Assembly: GCA_900491605.1 (NCBI GenBank)
Contig: UESW01001689.1
Span: forward strand, 304,887 to 368,886
From: Calamus simplicifolius
Lineage: Eukaryota; Streptophyta; Magnoliopsida; Arecales; Arecaceae
DNA length: 64,000 nucleotides
Reading direction: 5' to 3'
Part shown: in pieces, positions 1-10,975 of the stretch
Position numbering within the stretch: the first letter of the stretch is position 1
How the letters are laid out: every line of letters begins with the position of its first letter
The notes under the pieces: model-generated
Told to the model about the DNA's origin: nothing
Database searches by the model: none
What the model saw: only the letters and a program-made list of their open reading frames with translations
Made by a program: the position numbers and the translations under genes

Positions 1-2620
1 ATGAAACGACCCTGAAATTCGAACCCAATGTCGATGTACGGGGTAAGCCTTAAGAGGCCGGGGGAATCAATGAATCCCCTCCCTTCTTCTGTGCAATAAT
101 TAAAATTCGATGGGCGATCGATTGAGATATCAAACAAACGAAAGGGAAAAATTGACATTCATTCATTAAAAAGTCAAACCACCATAAAACCATATAAAAT
201 ATCATTTATAAGCCAACATTAACCAGCCTACAAAAGAAGTCCACTAAAGACAAAATCAAAGACGGAAAAAGAATCAAATTTGGCCGCACTCCTACTGATT
301 TCCGGAGCGCCCATCTCTGCAGTCGGCCCGACGGTCGGCTCTTCAATCGCAATTGGTTCAGTGGCGGGGTCCTCAACTGTCGTCGGTCTATCGGCCGCAT
401 CTTCGACCTCAGCTTTAGAGGTTTCTTCATCGTTTGTAGGTTGGAAGCACTCGAGGTTTTTTAGCTTGAAGTGCCGAGATAACCTCCTTTTGCACCTTTC
501 AAAACCCTGGACGAAGGCATCCATGACGGCCTCGCGAAACTCCAAAGCAAAGTCTGGGGAATTCTTATATTCTTTGATGGCCTCCTGAGCCTGAGCTTCG
601 GCCACGGCCACCTCTCTTGAGCCTTCATCTCTGCCATCGCCATTCTATCCAAAGCTTCTTTTGTCTCCTTCTTGGCCAGGACCAGTTTCTCTGCAGCATC
701 GCGGGCCGTGGCCTCTGCATTGTCGGCCTGGTTCTCAGTGTGTTCTAGCTTGAGAACGGTCTCTTTCAATTTCTCCTCAGTTGGCAACAGCCTTGCCCTG
801 ACTTTAGACAGTTTAGCGTCCAGGGTCTGCAACTCCTTCTCGGCCCTCTCCCGCCATGCATGATTATCTTCCTGGGCAGCCTGAAGGTCATTTAATGCCT
901 TCAATTCCTGGGCTTTTGCTTCCAACAGTTCCTTGTTCAAGCCCTCATTACGGGACTTGGCATTGATCAGATCCTCTCGAAGCACAAAAAGGCCGTTGGA
1001 TATCTGCACTAAACAGTTGATGGACATAAGAATTCTGTACTTATAAAAAAGAGAAAAAGAGGAAGACCGTGACCCTACCTGGAGCGCGGCTGTAAACATT
1101 GTATCGAAGGACTCCTCCAATGGCAAGCCCCTCATTTTGGCCTGAAATTTGGGCAGGATAGCAAGTTTGAGAATCGTTTCTGACAAACGGTTCTTATATG
1201 AAGCACCTCTGCTAGGCACCCATGCGGATTGGGACGGACTCCTTGAGACGTCCGAGGGAGCAGAGGCACCTGCCCCTTTTGGCGATTGCGGGCCCGGCGG
1301 GGAAGTCTCGACGAGCTCTTTACTCCTGGATGGCCCCCCAGTATCTCTGCGGGAGAGGAGACGGTGACCGGTGACTTGCCTGGGGAGGACCCCTGATCGG
1401 TATCCCAGCAGGAGGGTTTCCCTCTCCCTCGCCCTCCTCCACTAGTATTGCCTCGGGGAGAGCCGCGGGGGTTGGGTCGGGCGACCCGGCTCTCTTCGAC
1501 AGGGCCTCTTAGGCCCAGCCCCCGTGGCGCATGGGCGCTTCCTTTCTCTTCTGGAGGCCCATTATTATGAATCTTGGGAAAATTTTATTGCTGCAGAGCA
1601 GGAAATCCAAGATTAATTAAAAAAGTGCCCAAGGTATGCCAAATGTGAGAAGAAAGTGTATACTAAAACGCATACTCACACGTATATTTAGATACAAAGC
1701 ATCCAAGTGAAAAAGAAACGAAGAAATAATAAATAATAAATAATAATAATAACTCTTTAAGGCTCATCGGGCGCTGTGGGCAGTGACACCAGCATGAATA
1801 TGATCCCTCGGAGGTTATCCTCCGATAACAGTTCCTTACTAGGAGGAACGATGGTGGACACCAAAACTTTAAATAGTTCCTAATCTCTCTCTTAATGTTT
1901 GAGTTCTGATTAGAACTAGTATCAGGAACGCCCCAGTTTGTGTCCACCCCCTCTAGATGTGCATAAAAGAACCGGGACTTCCACCCTTTGATCTTGGAAG
2001 GGAGATTAAGCCTAAGGACTCTCTTAGGCCTAGACAAAACTCCACCACCCATCCCTTATAGGATTTCGGATCATGTACAAAGCCCTAAACAAGGATAGCC
2101 GGGCATAAGCCCATGGAAATGACAAAGTACCAAAAATGAAAAGATGATGCAGATGGAATTAGGGGTAAGCTGTGAAGGAGTAAGGCGGTATTATTCAACA
2201 AATTTACCAAAAAGGGATGCAAAGCAGCCGTAGACCACACTTAAAAAATTCTTCATACAACGCCACCTTCCCCGGTTGCATAGAGGTAACCCTATCTTCG
2301 GGGAGGGCGGTAGAAAGTCAAATGTTATTTGGAACCCCGAACCAAGCCCTAAGATTCCTAAGGTCTTGAGAGGTTGTGACTGAGGCAATCTCCATTGGAC
2401 CGGCTGATTTGGGGGTAACTACCAGAAATGCTACCTCATGACTAGTGGATGAAGAAGAAACCGTAGGGGATCGGGGTGACGATCTGGACAGTGGTCGTGA
2501 GGCTGGTTGATCTCCGCGGATGATCACACCTTCGAGAGCCTGGCGACGCGCCTGAGTGATCTCTTCATGGGAGGGTTCGATCATCGGACCTTTGCCTTTC
2601 CTATCTTGGTTGGGATCCAT
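1..2620 (-). pseudogene. Tat-element antisense gene, Transposase_28 family, copy 1 (degenerate)
   Basis: Minus-strand relic of the putative gypsy-type transposon gene that Tat-lineage Ty3/gypsy elements carry opposite to gag-pol; its function is unknown. The start is taken at 2618-2620 (MDPNQDRKGKGP, then a Ser/Pro-rich leader). The N-terminal domain follows in broken frames: FGVPNN near 2345, TFDFLPPSP near 2325, and GWKSRFFYAHLEG at about 1986-1948. A Pro/Gly-rich linker lies near 1560-1230 and a Glu/Lys/Ala coiled coil near 1010-620. The C-terminal block AFVQGFERCKRRL (about 518-480) leads to an acidic tail ending at 228. The same C-terminal block recurs in the copies at 46254 and 51204. 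At least three frame changes make it a pseudogene, unless some gaps are introns. No gag-pol neighbour survives, so this is an element fragment. Confidence 0.6.
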
Positions 2621-2974
2621 GGGGAAGAAGAAGAGAGAGAGGAGTAGGCTAACCTGAACTCGGAGAAGTGAAGACGCAGAAGGAGCAACGAAAATAAAAA
2701 GTAGAAAGGCCGAAAGGACGAGCCCTTTTCAATATATTTTGAATATAACACCTCGAGCTCCACAAAGCCACACGGCGATGCCTGAGTGGGACTGGGCAGC
2801 TGAAAAGACGCTATCCTCATAGGGATATGCACCCTCCTTTTTGAAACGTCACCTCTCAGATATAAAAATTAAATTGAAACTTTTCTGCCCCTCCCCTTTG
2901 GCAAGTGTGTGCGCCTAAGCACAAGGGGGGGCGGGGGGCATATGATGTGGTCAGTCAACAGAGAGTAGGTTGAA
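2621..2974 (-). other. Upstream region of copy 1
   Basis: No gene is seen. Read on the minus strand it lies just 5' of the start at 2620 and holds weak TATA-like stretches (near 2730-2740 and 2857-2865). Any promoter role is inference. Confidence 0.25.
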
Positions 2975-3645
2975 GTACTGGGTGGCCCTCCAGTCTTGGG
3001 CGGCCCCTAGCCCTGAGCGGCCCTCCAGTCTTGAGCGGCCCTCAAGTCTGGGCGGCCCCCAGCCCTAGGCGGCCCCCAAGCTCTGGGCGGCCCCTAGTAC
3101 TGGATGGCCCTTCAGTCTTGGGTGGCCCTCAAGCTCTGGGCGGCCCCTAGCCTGGGCGGCCCCTAAGCTATGGGCGGCCCCTAGCCCTGGGCGGCCCTCC
3201 AGTCTTGGGCGGCCCTCAAGCTCTGGGCGGCCCCTAGCCCTGGGCGGCCCCCAAGCTCTGGGCGGCCCCTAGCCCTGGGCGGCCCTCCAGTCTGGGCGGC
3301 CCCCAAGCTCTGGGGGCCCCCAGCCCTAGGCGGCCCCCAAGCTCTGGGCGGCCCCTAGCCCTGGGCGGCCCTTCGGTCTTGGGCGGCCCCCAAGCTCTGG
3401 ACGGCCCCCAGCCCTAGGAGGCCCCCAAGCTCTGGGTAGCCCCTAGGCCTGGGCGGCCCGTAGCCCTGGGCGGCCCTCCAGCCTTGGGCGGCCCCCAAGC
3501 TCTGTGCCCTAGCCCTAGGCGGCCCCCGAGCTCTGGGTGCCCTCCAGCCCTAGGCGGCCCTCAAGCTCTGGGCGGCCCCCCCATCCCTGGGCGGCCCTCC
3601 AGGCTTGGATGGCCTCTGAGCCCTAGGCGGCCCTCGGCCCTCCTA
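2975..3645 (+). repeat. GC-rich minisatellite built on GGGCGGCCC
   Basis: A GGGCGGCCC core recurs roughly every 16-20 bp with short variable linkers (CTAGCCCT, TCCAGTCTT, CAAGCTCT). Units are near-identical but irregular in order. Some cores are flanked by matching arms, for example CTTGGG with CCCAAG around CGGCC, and CTGG with CCAG; others are not, so dyad symmetry is only partial. The position next to the antisense gene matches the array/gene pattern of the Tat element at 35196-48199. Confidence 0.85.
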
Positions 3646-4210
3646 AAAAGACCCTCATGGCTATACACCCAGAGCTCTTAAAGCTGCTTTCATATCAGAA
3701 GCACTTAATACGATAAATTGTCGTGTCCAGAACAAAGCTCGAAAATCGTCAAACATCACGACGCTTTAAATGACTTGAATAAGACAAGCGCTAGAAAGTC
3801 ACCATTCATCGAAAAACTCAAGTAAAGGAGACACTGATCACCTGTTTAGAGCCAGATAACTTTTCACAAACTCTGACATTCCCTTGGGAAGATCAAAATC
3901 CATCATGAAGATTCCTAGCTTTTGGAGCAAGTTCTTTAACACCTCTGATGTTAGTCATCGAAGAACGACCACGTGGCACACTTTCATCAGTGGCTAAGCT
4001 TTTTACTTATGCACTAACTTTACCCAGAAAAGAAAGAAAATAAAAAAGAAAAATGACTCGATGCTGACGGCATCATGACAAAGAAAAGAAAAGAATATTT
4101 TTAGGATTCAATGGACATAAGAAGGGGGGATTCATCGAAAAGGGGGCCTTCTTCTTTCACTGGAGATCTAAAAACCAAAGTTTAAGGCTGTATACTTGAT
4201 CAACAGCAAG
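3646..4210. other. Stretch without recognisable gene
   Basis: No ORF with family resemblance is seen. It contains purine-rich AAAGAAAAGAAAAG-type tracts near 4020-4100. It probably belongs to the same element remains as the array upstream. Confidence 0.3.
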
Positions 4211-4615
4211 GTTTCAAAAGGAACCCTATTCGTAAGGGGAATTGCGTGGTCTTTCTGGTGCTCAAGTATCAACACCATCCATTCACTTGGCGCCTATTGT
4301 CTTATTATTGAGAGGGATTCTATCACTGTTATCTATTGGTTTTGTCAGGACCCTACGACTGCTTGCCATTCAACCCCTTAATTATCGATATTCACTCTAT
4401 CCCTTAGGGAGTTCATAGCGCCCTGATTCGGCATATTTATAGGGAAGCCAACTTGACGGCCAATTGGATCGCCGCCAAGGTGGCCGACCACTCCGAATTT
4501 TGGCGCTGAAAGAAGGGAGATCCATGCCCTCCTGTTCTGACCCAAATTTTGTATTCTGATATATCGGGCTCGACTTACCCTAAATTGGTATGATCACCCG
4601 TATGTACCAAAAAAA
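4211..4615 (+). pseudogene. LINE 3' end: RNase H tail, fragment 1
   Basis: Residual C-terminal RNase H part of a plant L1-type LINE. A readable block IIERDSITVI sits near 4305-4335 and, after a frame change, the GIFIG / REAN-like stretch near 4430. The same protein tail is seen in the longer LINE (near 9850-10010) and in the copy at 10650-10975. It ends in an A-rich stretch near 4610. It is 5'-truncated and lacks a usable frame. Confidence 0.6.
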
Positions 4616-5924
4616 ATCATCCAATCTATCACACTAATTTTAAAAAAAATCAATTTTTTACTATATATAATTCATGCGGGTAAAATCGTCATCATATCAA
4701 TTGACAAACGTGGCAGGCAGCGGGATCCATCTTTGGGCTTGACTTGTTAACCGCTGCGTTCAGAAGCAGTCCACTCCTCGTTGTAGAAAAGGATGACTGC
4801 ACCAATTGCGGGCTCCGTACCTCGGTAGAATCGAGCCATATCTTAACTTCGGCAAGGCCGAGCCATCTTCAAACCACGGCAGGGCCGAGTTATCTCCGAA
4901 TCTCGGCAGGGCCGAGCCACCTCCAAACCTTGGCAGTGTGAGCCTTCTTCATACATCTTTATAGTCGGCATGACCAAGCCCCAGCTCCTCAAGATCAACA
5001 TCACCCTTACTGGATTATATCGAACGTTTCAAAGGACAAATTGCACCAATCGCCAAGATCTTGAAGTAAACCTTTCTAGACGGAGGTAGAGGCCAGATAC
5101 AACACCCCCTCTATGATCAACGAAATTTTAGCCTTATCGGCCGCTAACTTCCTAAAATGCACTCGAAAAATCAAATAACAACTTACCATCTTGGCAACGC
5201 TCAAATATTAAGCCCCAAGGCCCCTCAAGTATGATCTAAGGCTCTCAAGTTCCCAGAAACCTTAGTAGATGCCATTGCATTTCAGAGACTTTTTCTGGGG
5301 CGTCCTTCTTTAACAACTTTCTTCTCTCATCTGCTTGCTTGGAGTTTTCACTGTTTTGGGCGTCAGAGGGTCTTTCGTAGGGACAACTCACCACGATCTC
5401 TATGCTAGAACTATTTTGCAGGTCCATAAGGACAGAAAAAAGCTACTTAGATCCAGACGTGCACAGCTCTTAAGCCGAAGAATAAAAATTTACCGCAACA
5501 ATAATATATAATTATATATGTGTACATAATTAATTTTTACTAGCTATATGTAAAAAATATCTTTTTATTACTGAACATAATAAATATAAATGGATGCAGA
5601 GTTATTATGGATCGAATGTCAGATGACTGGCTTGTACCAATCGAATTCGATTGAAGGGCATATATCAATTAGCTATATTTAAACATGTTATAAATTTGTT
5701 CAAGAAACTAAAATTTAACCCTATTTAGCTATTTGAATCAGAGCAAAAAGAAGGCTCAAGAGGACTCACTGAGTGACCCAGCAAGATCCGAGCCCACGTC
5801 TCAAATCCAAATTTTCTATTTAATTGATTAAAAAAATAACTAAAATCCAAAACGGGCTCATTGAATGTTTATAAAATTAGACGTGAGTTGAGTCCATGCT
5901 TGCATGCAATATTTAGATAGAGTG
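4275..5924. repeat. Left copy of a ~1.6 kb duplicated segment
   Basis: From the LINE tail to the shared end at TTTAGATAGAGTG this segment matches 10650-12257 along its length, with substitutions and small indels (the offset drifts from about 6355 to 6333). It includes a short hairpin array (4815-4935), an AT-rich stretch near 5500-5570 and no gene. The copies diverge visibly, so the duplication is old. The two copies flank the long LINE in direct orientation. Confidence 0.8.
4815..4935. repeat. Short hairpin-repeat cluster, CTCGGC type
   Basis: About four ~33-bp units, each with an inverted repeat such as TTCGGC-AAG-GCCGA (4848-4862) and CTCGGC-AGG-GCCGAG, separated by CATCTTCAAAC-like linkers. 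Same stem family as the arrays at 41784, 43795 and 32328. A diverged copy lies at 11195-11295. Confidence 0.7.
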
Positions 5925-6269
5925 AGGGATGTTCAAGAACAATTTGCCTTCTCAGCAGGGGTTTCGAGTGAGGCTGAGACTAGTACATGCCAAATGCCTA
6001 CGCATGTCCTAGTACCTCATGTGGCTCCCCAAGCGTTGGTACCAGAATTAGCAATGATATCGGAACCACAGGGTATGAAACACGAGGAGGCAGTGGGCAG
6101 AATTCGGCATGCTATCCAGGACACTATCGATGGGATTCCGATGGCGGAGGAACCTACTGATGGGAACACTGTCGATATGTCGGAAAGGGGCATAGCAGCG
6201 GCCCTTTCTCCTTCTTTGGAGCCATGACCAGGTTTCTAATCTGAAATACTTGGGGCACTGAAAAACCTG

Positions 6270-6660
6270 CGTTCTGGGCAACTTTTGCCAGGCTGGTCAA
6301 TCAACACCACCCTGATATTTGTATTCTGCTGAAAACCCATCTATCGGGGAGAAGCCTAGATCGGACAAGATGTCATCTTCATTCCATATGGAGAACATAT
6401 GCTATCGAGTCCAGGGGCTATTAGGAGGTATCCTGATTTTGTGGAGGCGAGGCCCGGTGTGGGTTGATGCATTCCACCATTGCAAGTAGCAAGTTGCTTT
6501 GGTGATCTCAGATCAGGTGAGCGACCTATGGCTTCTGTTAGGTGTTTATGCGAGTACTGAGCACCGTGCAAGATTAAATTTATGGTAGGAGATTTCCAGA
6601 CTTGTATGCCAGGGCCTCCCTTCTCTTATTATGGGCGATTTTAACTGCATAATTATAATA
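6270..6660 (+). pseudogene. LINE endonuclease domain
   Basis: Apurinic-endonuclease-like (EEP) domain that nicks target DNA in L1 elements. Readable blocks, once stops are ignored, are GGILILWRRGPVWVDAFHHC near 6425-6485, SDLWLLLGVYAS near 6520-6555 and the end block LPSLIMGDFNCII near 6617-6657, where GDFN holds a conserved catalytic Asp/Asn pair. The domain ends exactly where foreign hairpin sequence begins. Confidence 0.7.
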
Positions 6661-6673
6661 TATAGAAGATTGT

Positions 6674-6795
6674 TGTTCGGCCTGGTGGGCCGAACAGAAG
6701 AAAGCTGTTCGGCCCATCAGGGCCGAACATGTTAACACTGTTCGGCCTTATGGGGCCGAACAGTGTTTACTTGTTTGGCCACACTGGGCCGAACA
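6674..6795. repeat. Four tandem hairpins, TGTTCGGCC stem
   Basis: Perfect or near-perfect inverted repeats at 6674-6696 (9-bp arms, loop TGGTG), 6706-6729 (10-bp arms, loop ATCA), 6739-6762 (loop TTATGG; the stem extends outwards to 14 bp through AACAC/GTGTT) and 6772-6795 (one G-T wobble). Loops and linkers all differ while arms are conserved. Confidence 0.9.
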
Positions 6796-6889
6796 ACGCA
6801 CGAATAGAGAAAAAAAAAGGACGATGGTGATCCGAGTGAGGGGGAGGGAATCGAGAAAAAAAAAAATTGGACGACGGATGATCCGAGTG

Positions 6890-6934
6890 AGGGAGGCGGG
6901 GGGAGGGGCAGGGGAGGGGGAAGGGGCTGGCGGG
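6890..6934 (+). other. G-quadruplex-capable G-rich tract
   Basis: Six or more runs of three to six G separated by one to three bases, fitting the simple G3+N1-7 rule several times over. It lies just downstream of the hairpin cluster in the insert. Folding is predicted from sequence only. Confidence 0.7.
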
Positions 6935-7299
6935 TGGCTGTTTGGAGGGAGGGTTATTTTGGTCCAAAATTTTTAAGGGCAAACATGCCATTTTTTTAAA
7001 GCGGCGTAGGGGGCTCCTGAGGAAAACGTGCGGGCCAAATAGACTGGCCCTTAAGAAAGTTATTATTATGAGTTTGGGATACGTCACTGCACCGTGAGGC
7101 CGCACTTAGAACCCGAGTCCTTTTAGCTGCCACCCTGCTGTAAATAAGTAGTAAATGTTCTTGGAGTGATAGAAAAAGAGGTGAAGCAATCCACTCTATT
7201 AGGAACATGCTTCTTCACTTTTTTTAGTTCATATAGGCTGAATCCTTTGGTAAGGGAGGTCCGATTATTCAGGTTTCGGATTCTGAGAAGGTTTCTTCT

Positions 7300-8560
7300 C
7301 TGAATAACATCATGCTTGTCAGATCTATTTCAGCGGAAAAGATTAGGGTAGCCTTTGGGAGCTTGGACCGAATAAGGCCTCTAGGCCTGATGGGTTTCCG
7401 TCTTTCTTTTACCATCACCATTGGAACATTGTTGGGCAGGAGATGATTCAGGCTATTCAGACAGTGTTCCAATCTAAACATATTCCTGCAGACTGGAACC
7501 AGACCTTTATTTCTTTGGTGCCCAAGTGCACTGATGCCTCCCTTCCGTAGCACTTTCGACCTATTAGTCTTTGCACTACTCTATATAAGGTTGTGCTCAG
7601 CTTTTAGCTTGCCGCCTTTGTTTGATGATTCCTCGCCTCATTTCGGCTGAACAGGGGGCGTTTATTAGAGGGCATTCCATTTTTGATAATGTTCTCATCG
7701 CCCAAGAGTTTATGCATGATCTTCAGAGAGCTCCGGCCAGCCAATGCCTTATGGCTGTTAAGCTTGATATGGAGAGAGCCTATGATAGACTGAGCTGGTC
7801 CTTCTTGCACCGCTCTCTTCAGGAGTTTGGGTTTGACGGTCTGTTCATTGAGTGGATTATGGCTTGCATACAGAGGCCGTCCTTTTCTCTGATCATTAAT
7901 AGGAGTCCGACTGAGTTTTTTCACTCTTATGTAGGAATTCGGCAGGGATGCCCTCTATCCCCTTTGCTGTTTATTCTGGCTGTGGATGATCTTTTACGTG
8001 CTTTCTATCTGGCTCAGCTAGATCGGCGGATTGTCCCATTTATGGCTGGTATTGAGGGCCCTCTGGTCTCTCATCTCCTCTTCGCTGACGATTGCATCCT
8101 CTTAGGCCAGGCCTTTATTGATAATGCGGCTTTATTCTACTCCATCATTCAGCGGTATTGTCAGGCTTCGGGACAGAAGGTTAACTTTCTCAAGTCTTCT
8201 ATATGCTTTAGGCCAAGACTTCTAGGACTACTAGGGAAGCCATTAGTAATTTGTCGGGTATCTCTACTCAGACTTACAGGTTTATGTATTTGGGGATCCC
8301 TATCATGGGGCGACGTCCCCGTTGCTCTAACTATTACGAGCTTGAGAGGAGGGTTCGTCAGCGTATGGAGGAGTGGCAGGTCACTAGCCTTTCGATGATG
8401 GCTAGGGTCATCATTATCCGATCGGTTCTTTCCTTTCTTCCCCTATACCTTCTGTCAAAAACTGTCATTCCGATCACTTGCCTTAAGAGGATTGAGAGAT
8501 GTTTTCGAGATTTTCTATGGGCTTCCATGCAAGAAGGACATGGTACTCACCTATTATCCT
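7300..8560 (+). pseudogene. LINE reverse transcriptase
   Basis: RT domain of the LINE (RVT_1). After a short broken stretch (VAFGSLDR near 7350 and an HFRPISLCTTLYK block near 7550) the frame opens at 7622: LISAEQGAFIRGHSI, then VKLDMERAYDRLSW with the first catalytic Asp, GIRQGCPLSPLLF, and the catalytic FADD box at 8081-8092. A frameshift near 8215-8250 moves the rest (YLGIPIMGRRPR, then the thumb) into another frame. Two of the three catalytic Asp are in FADD. Not translatable as one protein. Confidence 0.85.
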
Positions 8561-10060
8561 AGGATACGGTCTGTATGCCCATCCAAGAAGGCGGTCTCGG
8601 GATCCAGTCTCTGATTGTTAGAAGGGATGCCCTTCTTGCTAGATATGCATCTAGATTCCTCCTGGAGCCGCATTGTCTTTGGAGCACTCTGATGTGAGCG
8701 AGGTATGGTGCCTGGACGTCGACTTTACACATCTGACCGTCTCGGGGAGGCTCCTCTTTCTGGAGGAAAGTTTGTCGGTTTGGTCAGGCTATTCTAGATA
8801 ATATATCTTGGATGATTGGAGATGGATCATCGATTAATGTTATTCAAGATACCTGGATTTCTAAGCTTCCTCTCTCCCGATGGCCCTCATTTATTAATAT
8901 TGATATCCCTTCCAGTTTAAGGGTTAAGGATTTGATTTCCTTCGATCCCCCTGCCTGGCATATCCCCTCGGTGACTCGATTCTTCGGGCTGGAGCTTTCT
9001 AGGCGTATTCTCTCGATGCCTCTTATTCCTATCCGTTTATCTGACTCCAGACTCTAGCAGAGATCTTATCTTTCTAGGGCTCCTACCAGGGACTTGATGA
9101 AGATGTTCAGGCCGGTGTCGCAGCGCTCGGTGGATGCTGCATGGATTTGGAAGCTTCCCATCCTTCTCAGGGTGCAGCTTTTCATTTGGAACCTTTTGTG
9201 GGACTGTCTTTCAACCTGTGCCCTTCTCTCTCGGAGGGTTATGTCGATTCAGCCGTTATGTCCATTTTGCAGGTTGGAGGAGGAGTCTTCTGAGCATGCT
9301 ATCTTCATCTGCCTCAGAGCTAGACAGATATAGCACATGGTGGGTTATCCTGTCAGGGTGGATGATTTGGGCTCCCCTCGCTCCACTTTCCTTCTTGATC
9401 TTCGTAGAGGATCTCTGCAGAAAAGTGGTCTTTGGGCTGCCACGGCTTATCAAATTTGGCTCTCAAGGAACCAGCTTCTTTTCACGGATGATTCTATTTC
9501 TTTCCTTAGGATTGTGAGGAAGATTCGATCTTTGGTCGCGGACTGTGCCCGTGTTGGTTCTGACGTCTTTGGCCTTAGGGGATCCCCTGCTGCTTCGGCA
9601 GTGAATCGGTATACAGTTTTTATCTCCTGGGAGCCCCCCTTCAGGGTTCGTCAAAATCAACTTTGATGGGAGTGTCCGTGCTAGAGCTGCTGGCTCTGCT
9701 TTCGTCATTCGTGGTCCTCATCGTAAATTGTTGGGAGTTGGAGGTTTTGGTACTCTTGACTCCTCCATCCCTATGTCCGAGCTTCATGCAGCTTGGGCGG
9801 GCATTTTTTATGCTGTCCGAACTCTTCATGCCTAGAGGATTTTGATTGAGAGAGATTCCATGTCGGTCATCTCATGGCTGCAGAAGGAGAGTTGCCATTC
9901 CGGTCCTGCTAATCCAATTCTTATGGATATTTGGTCTATCCTGCGGGAGGTTGACTGCGCCTAGATCCGTCATATTTATCGTGAAGCCAATTCGGCGGCG
10001 GACTGAGTGGCTTCTTCTGTGGCCCAGCATACTGGTTCATGGATCTGAAGGCCGAGCGAC
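8561..10060 (+). pseudogene. LINE C-terminal region: zf-RVT and RNase H
   Basis: Continuation of the LINE polyprotein in broken frames. The zf-RVT region is visible near 9090-9330, with WIWKLPILLRVQLFIWNLL and the zinc motif CPFC...EHAIFIC. The RNase H-like domain follows near 9655-10010 (INFDGS, then SELHAAWAG, then IERDSMSVISWL), holding the Asp/Glu/Asp positions of RVT_3-type RNase H. In-frame stops occur near 8563, 8697, 9056 and 9331, plus frameshifts. Confidence 0.7.
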
Positions 10061-10162
10061 CCCTGTCCTTCTTTGTTGCAGCAAATTGTATATTCGGATC
10101 TTTTTGGGCTGACTCACACTAAACTTATATGATCGTTCGTCTGTATAAAAAAAAAAAAAAAA

Positions 10163-10640
10163 GGGTAAGATGGCACATCAGCGGCTACGAGAATGTGGTT
10201 CAGCTCCAAAAGTTCTTAACAAGTGCGCGAGTTGGATGCCGTCTGGCCAGCGGATGAGATCCAATGGCTCGATGAATGTTCGAGGGACTGGTTAGATATG
10301 TGGAAATTCTGCGCACCAACGTGCACAATATACGCCATGAGAGCCATGATATCGACTTGGATCCAAAGCTCCCGTGAATCGAGCAAAGCAACCATCAAGT
10401 GGCCATGACTCGCAAGAGATCGGTGAATCAGATCAATGGTTGCGTCCTGGTTGTCAGAATGTTTCCGGCTTCCAAAGTTTACCAACTCTTATGGATGTAT
10501 ACGTTGACTTTCCAAACCCAGGCCTCACCTGATATTTCGTACTGTAAATTGATGATCCTCCCTTCAATAAAGGGTATCATAATGTTTAATTTCTATTGGT
10601 CAATCATCTGATCTATTTGCTGCTTGGACAAATATTTTTT
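10163..10640 (+). other. Coding-like segment of unknown identity
   Basis: Sequence directly after the LINE A tract. On the plus strand, frames open for 60-90 codons (10223-10408, 10399-10611), and joining them across stops gives a protein-like composition. I do not recognise a family. It may be a relic of an inserted element. Confidence 0.3.
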
Positions 10641-10649
10641 GTGCCATCC

Positions 10650-10975
10650 TTTCTTTGGGGCTCATTATTTTATCATTGAGAAAAATTTTATCACTGTTAT
10701 CCGCTGGAGAACCCCTACTTGCCATCCAACCCCTTGATTATTATATTTGCTCTATCCTTCAGAGAGTTCATAGTGCCTTGATTCGGCATATTTATAGAGA
10801 AGCCAACTCAGCGGTCGATTGGATCGCCGCCAAGATAGCCGATCACTCTAGGTTTTGAAATTGAAAGTAGGGAGATCCATGCCCTCCTGTTCTGATCCAA
10901 ATTTTATATTCTGATATATCGAGCTCGACTCATCCTAAATTGGTGTGATCACATGTCTGTATCAAAAAAAAATCA
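10650..10975 (+). pseudogene. LINE 3' end: RNase H tail, fragment 2
   Basis: Best preserved of the LINE tails: open blocks ALIRHIYREANSAVDWIAAKIADHS at about 10775-10850, then a short 3' UTR ending in an A-rich run near 10965. RNase H C-terminal region only; 5'-truncated. It is part of the right copy of the duplicated segment. Confidence 0.7.

Larger units (their letters stand above)
6661..7215. other. Foreign insert inside the LINE
   Basis: Sequence with no LINE coding resemblance: four tandem hairpins (6674-6795), two diverged ~45-bp direct repeats with A tracts (near 6820-6905), a G-rich run (6890-6934) and then mixed sequence. I found neither target duplication nor TG/CA ends, so its identity (solo LTR, MITE or filler) is open. 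The right boundary is approximate; LINE coding resumes by about 7300. Confidence 0.4.
5925..10162 (+). mobile_element. L1-type LINE (non-LTR retrotransposon), degenerate, interrupted
   Basis: A plant L1-type LINE in element order: endonuclease (about 6270-6660), reverse transcriptase (about 7300-8560), zinc-binding RVT region (about 9090-9330) and RNase H (about 9640-10060), ending in a clean A tract at 10147-10162. About 550 bp of unrelated hairpin and G-rich sequence interrupts it between the endonuclease and the RT. No ORF1 could be identified in 5925-6270 with confidence. Stops and frameshifts occur throughout, so the copy is dead. No target-site duplication was found; the 5' end is placed only where the duplicated segment stops. 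Confidence 0.8.

Noticed and set aside
9256..9829. Minus-strand ORFs across the LINE
   Set aside because: Shadows of the plus-strand RNase H and zf-RVT coding.
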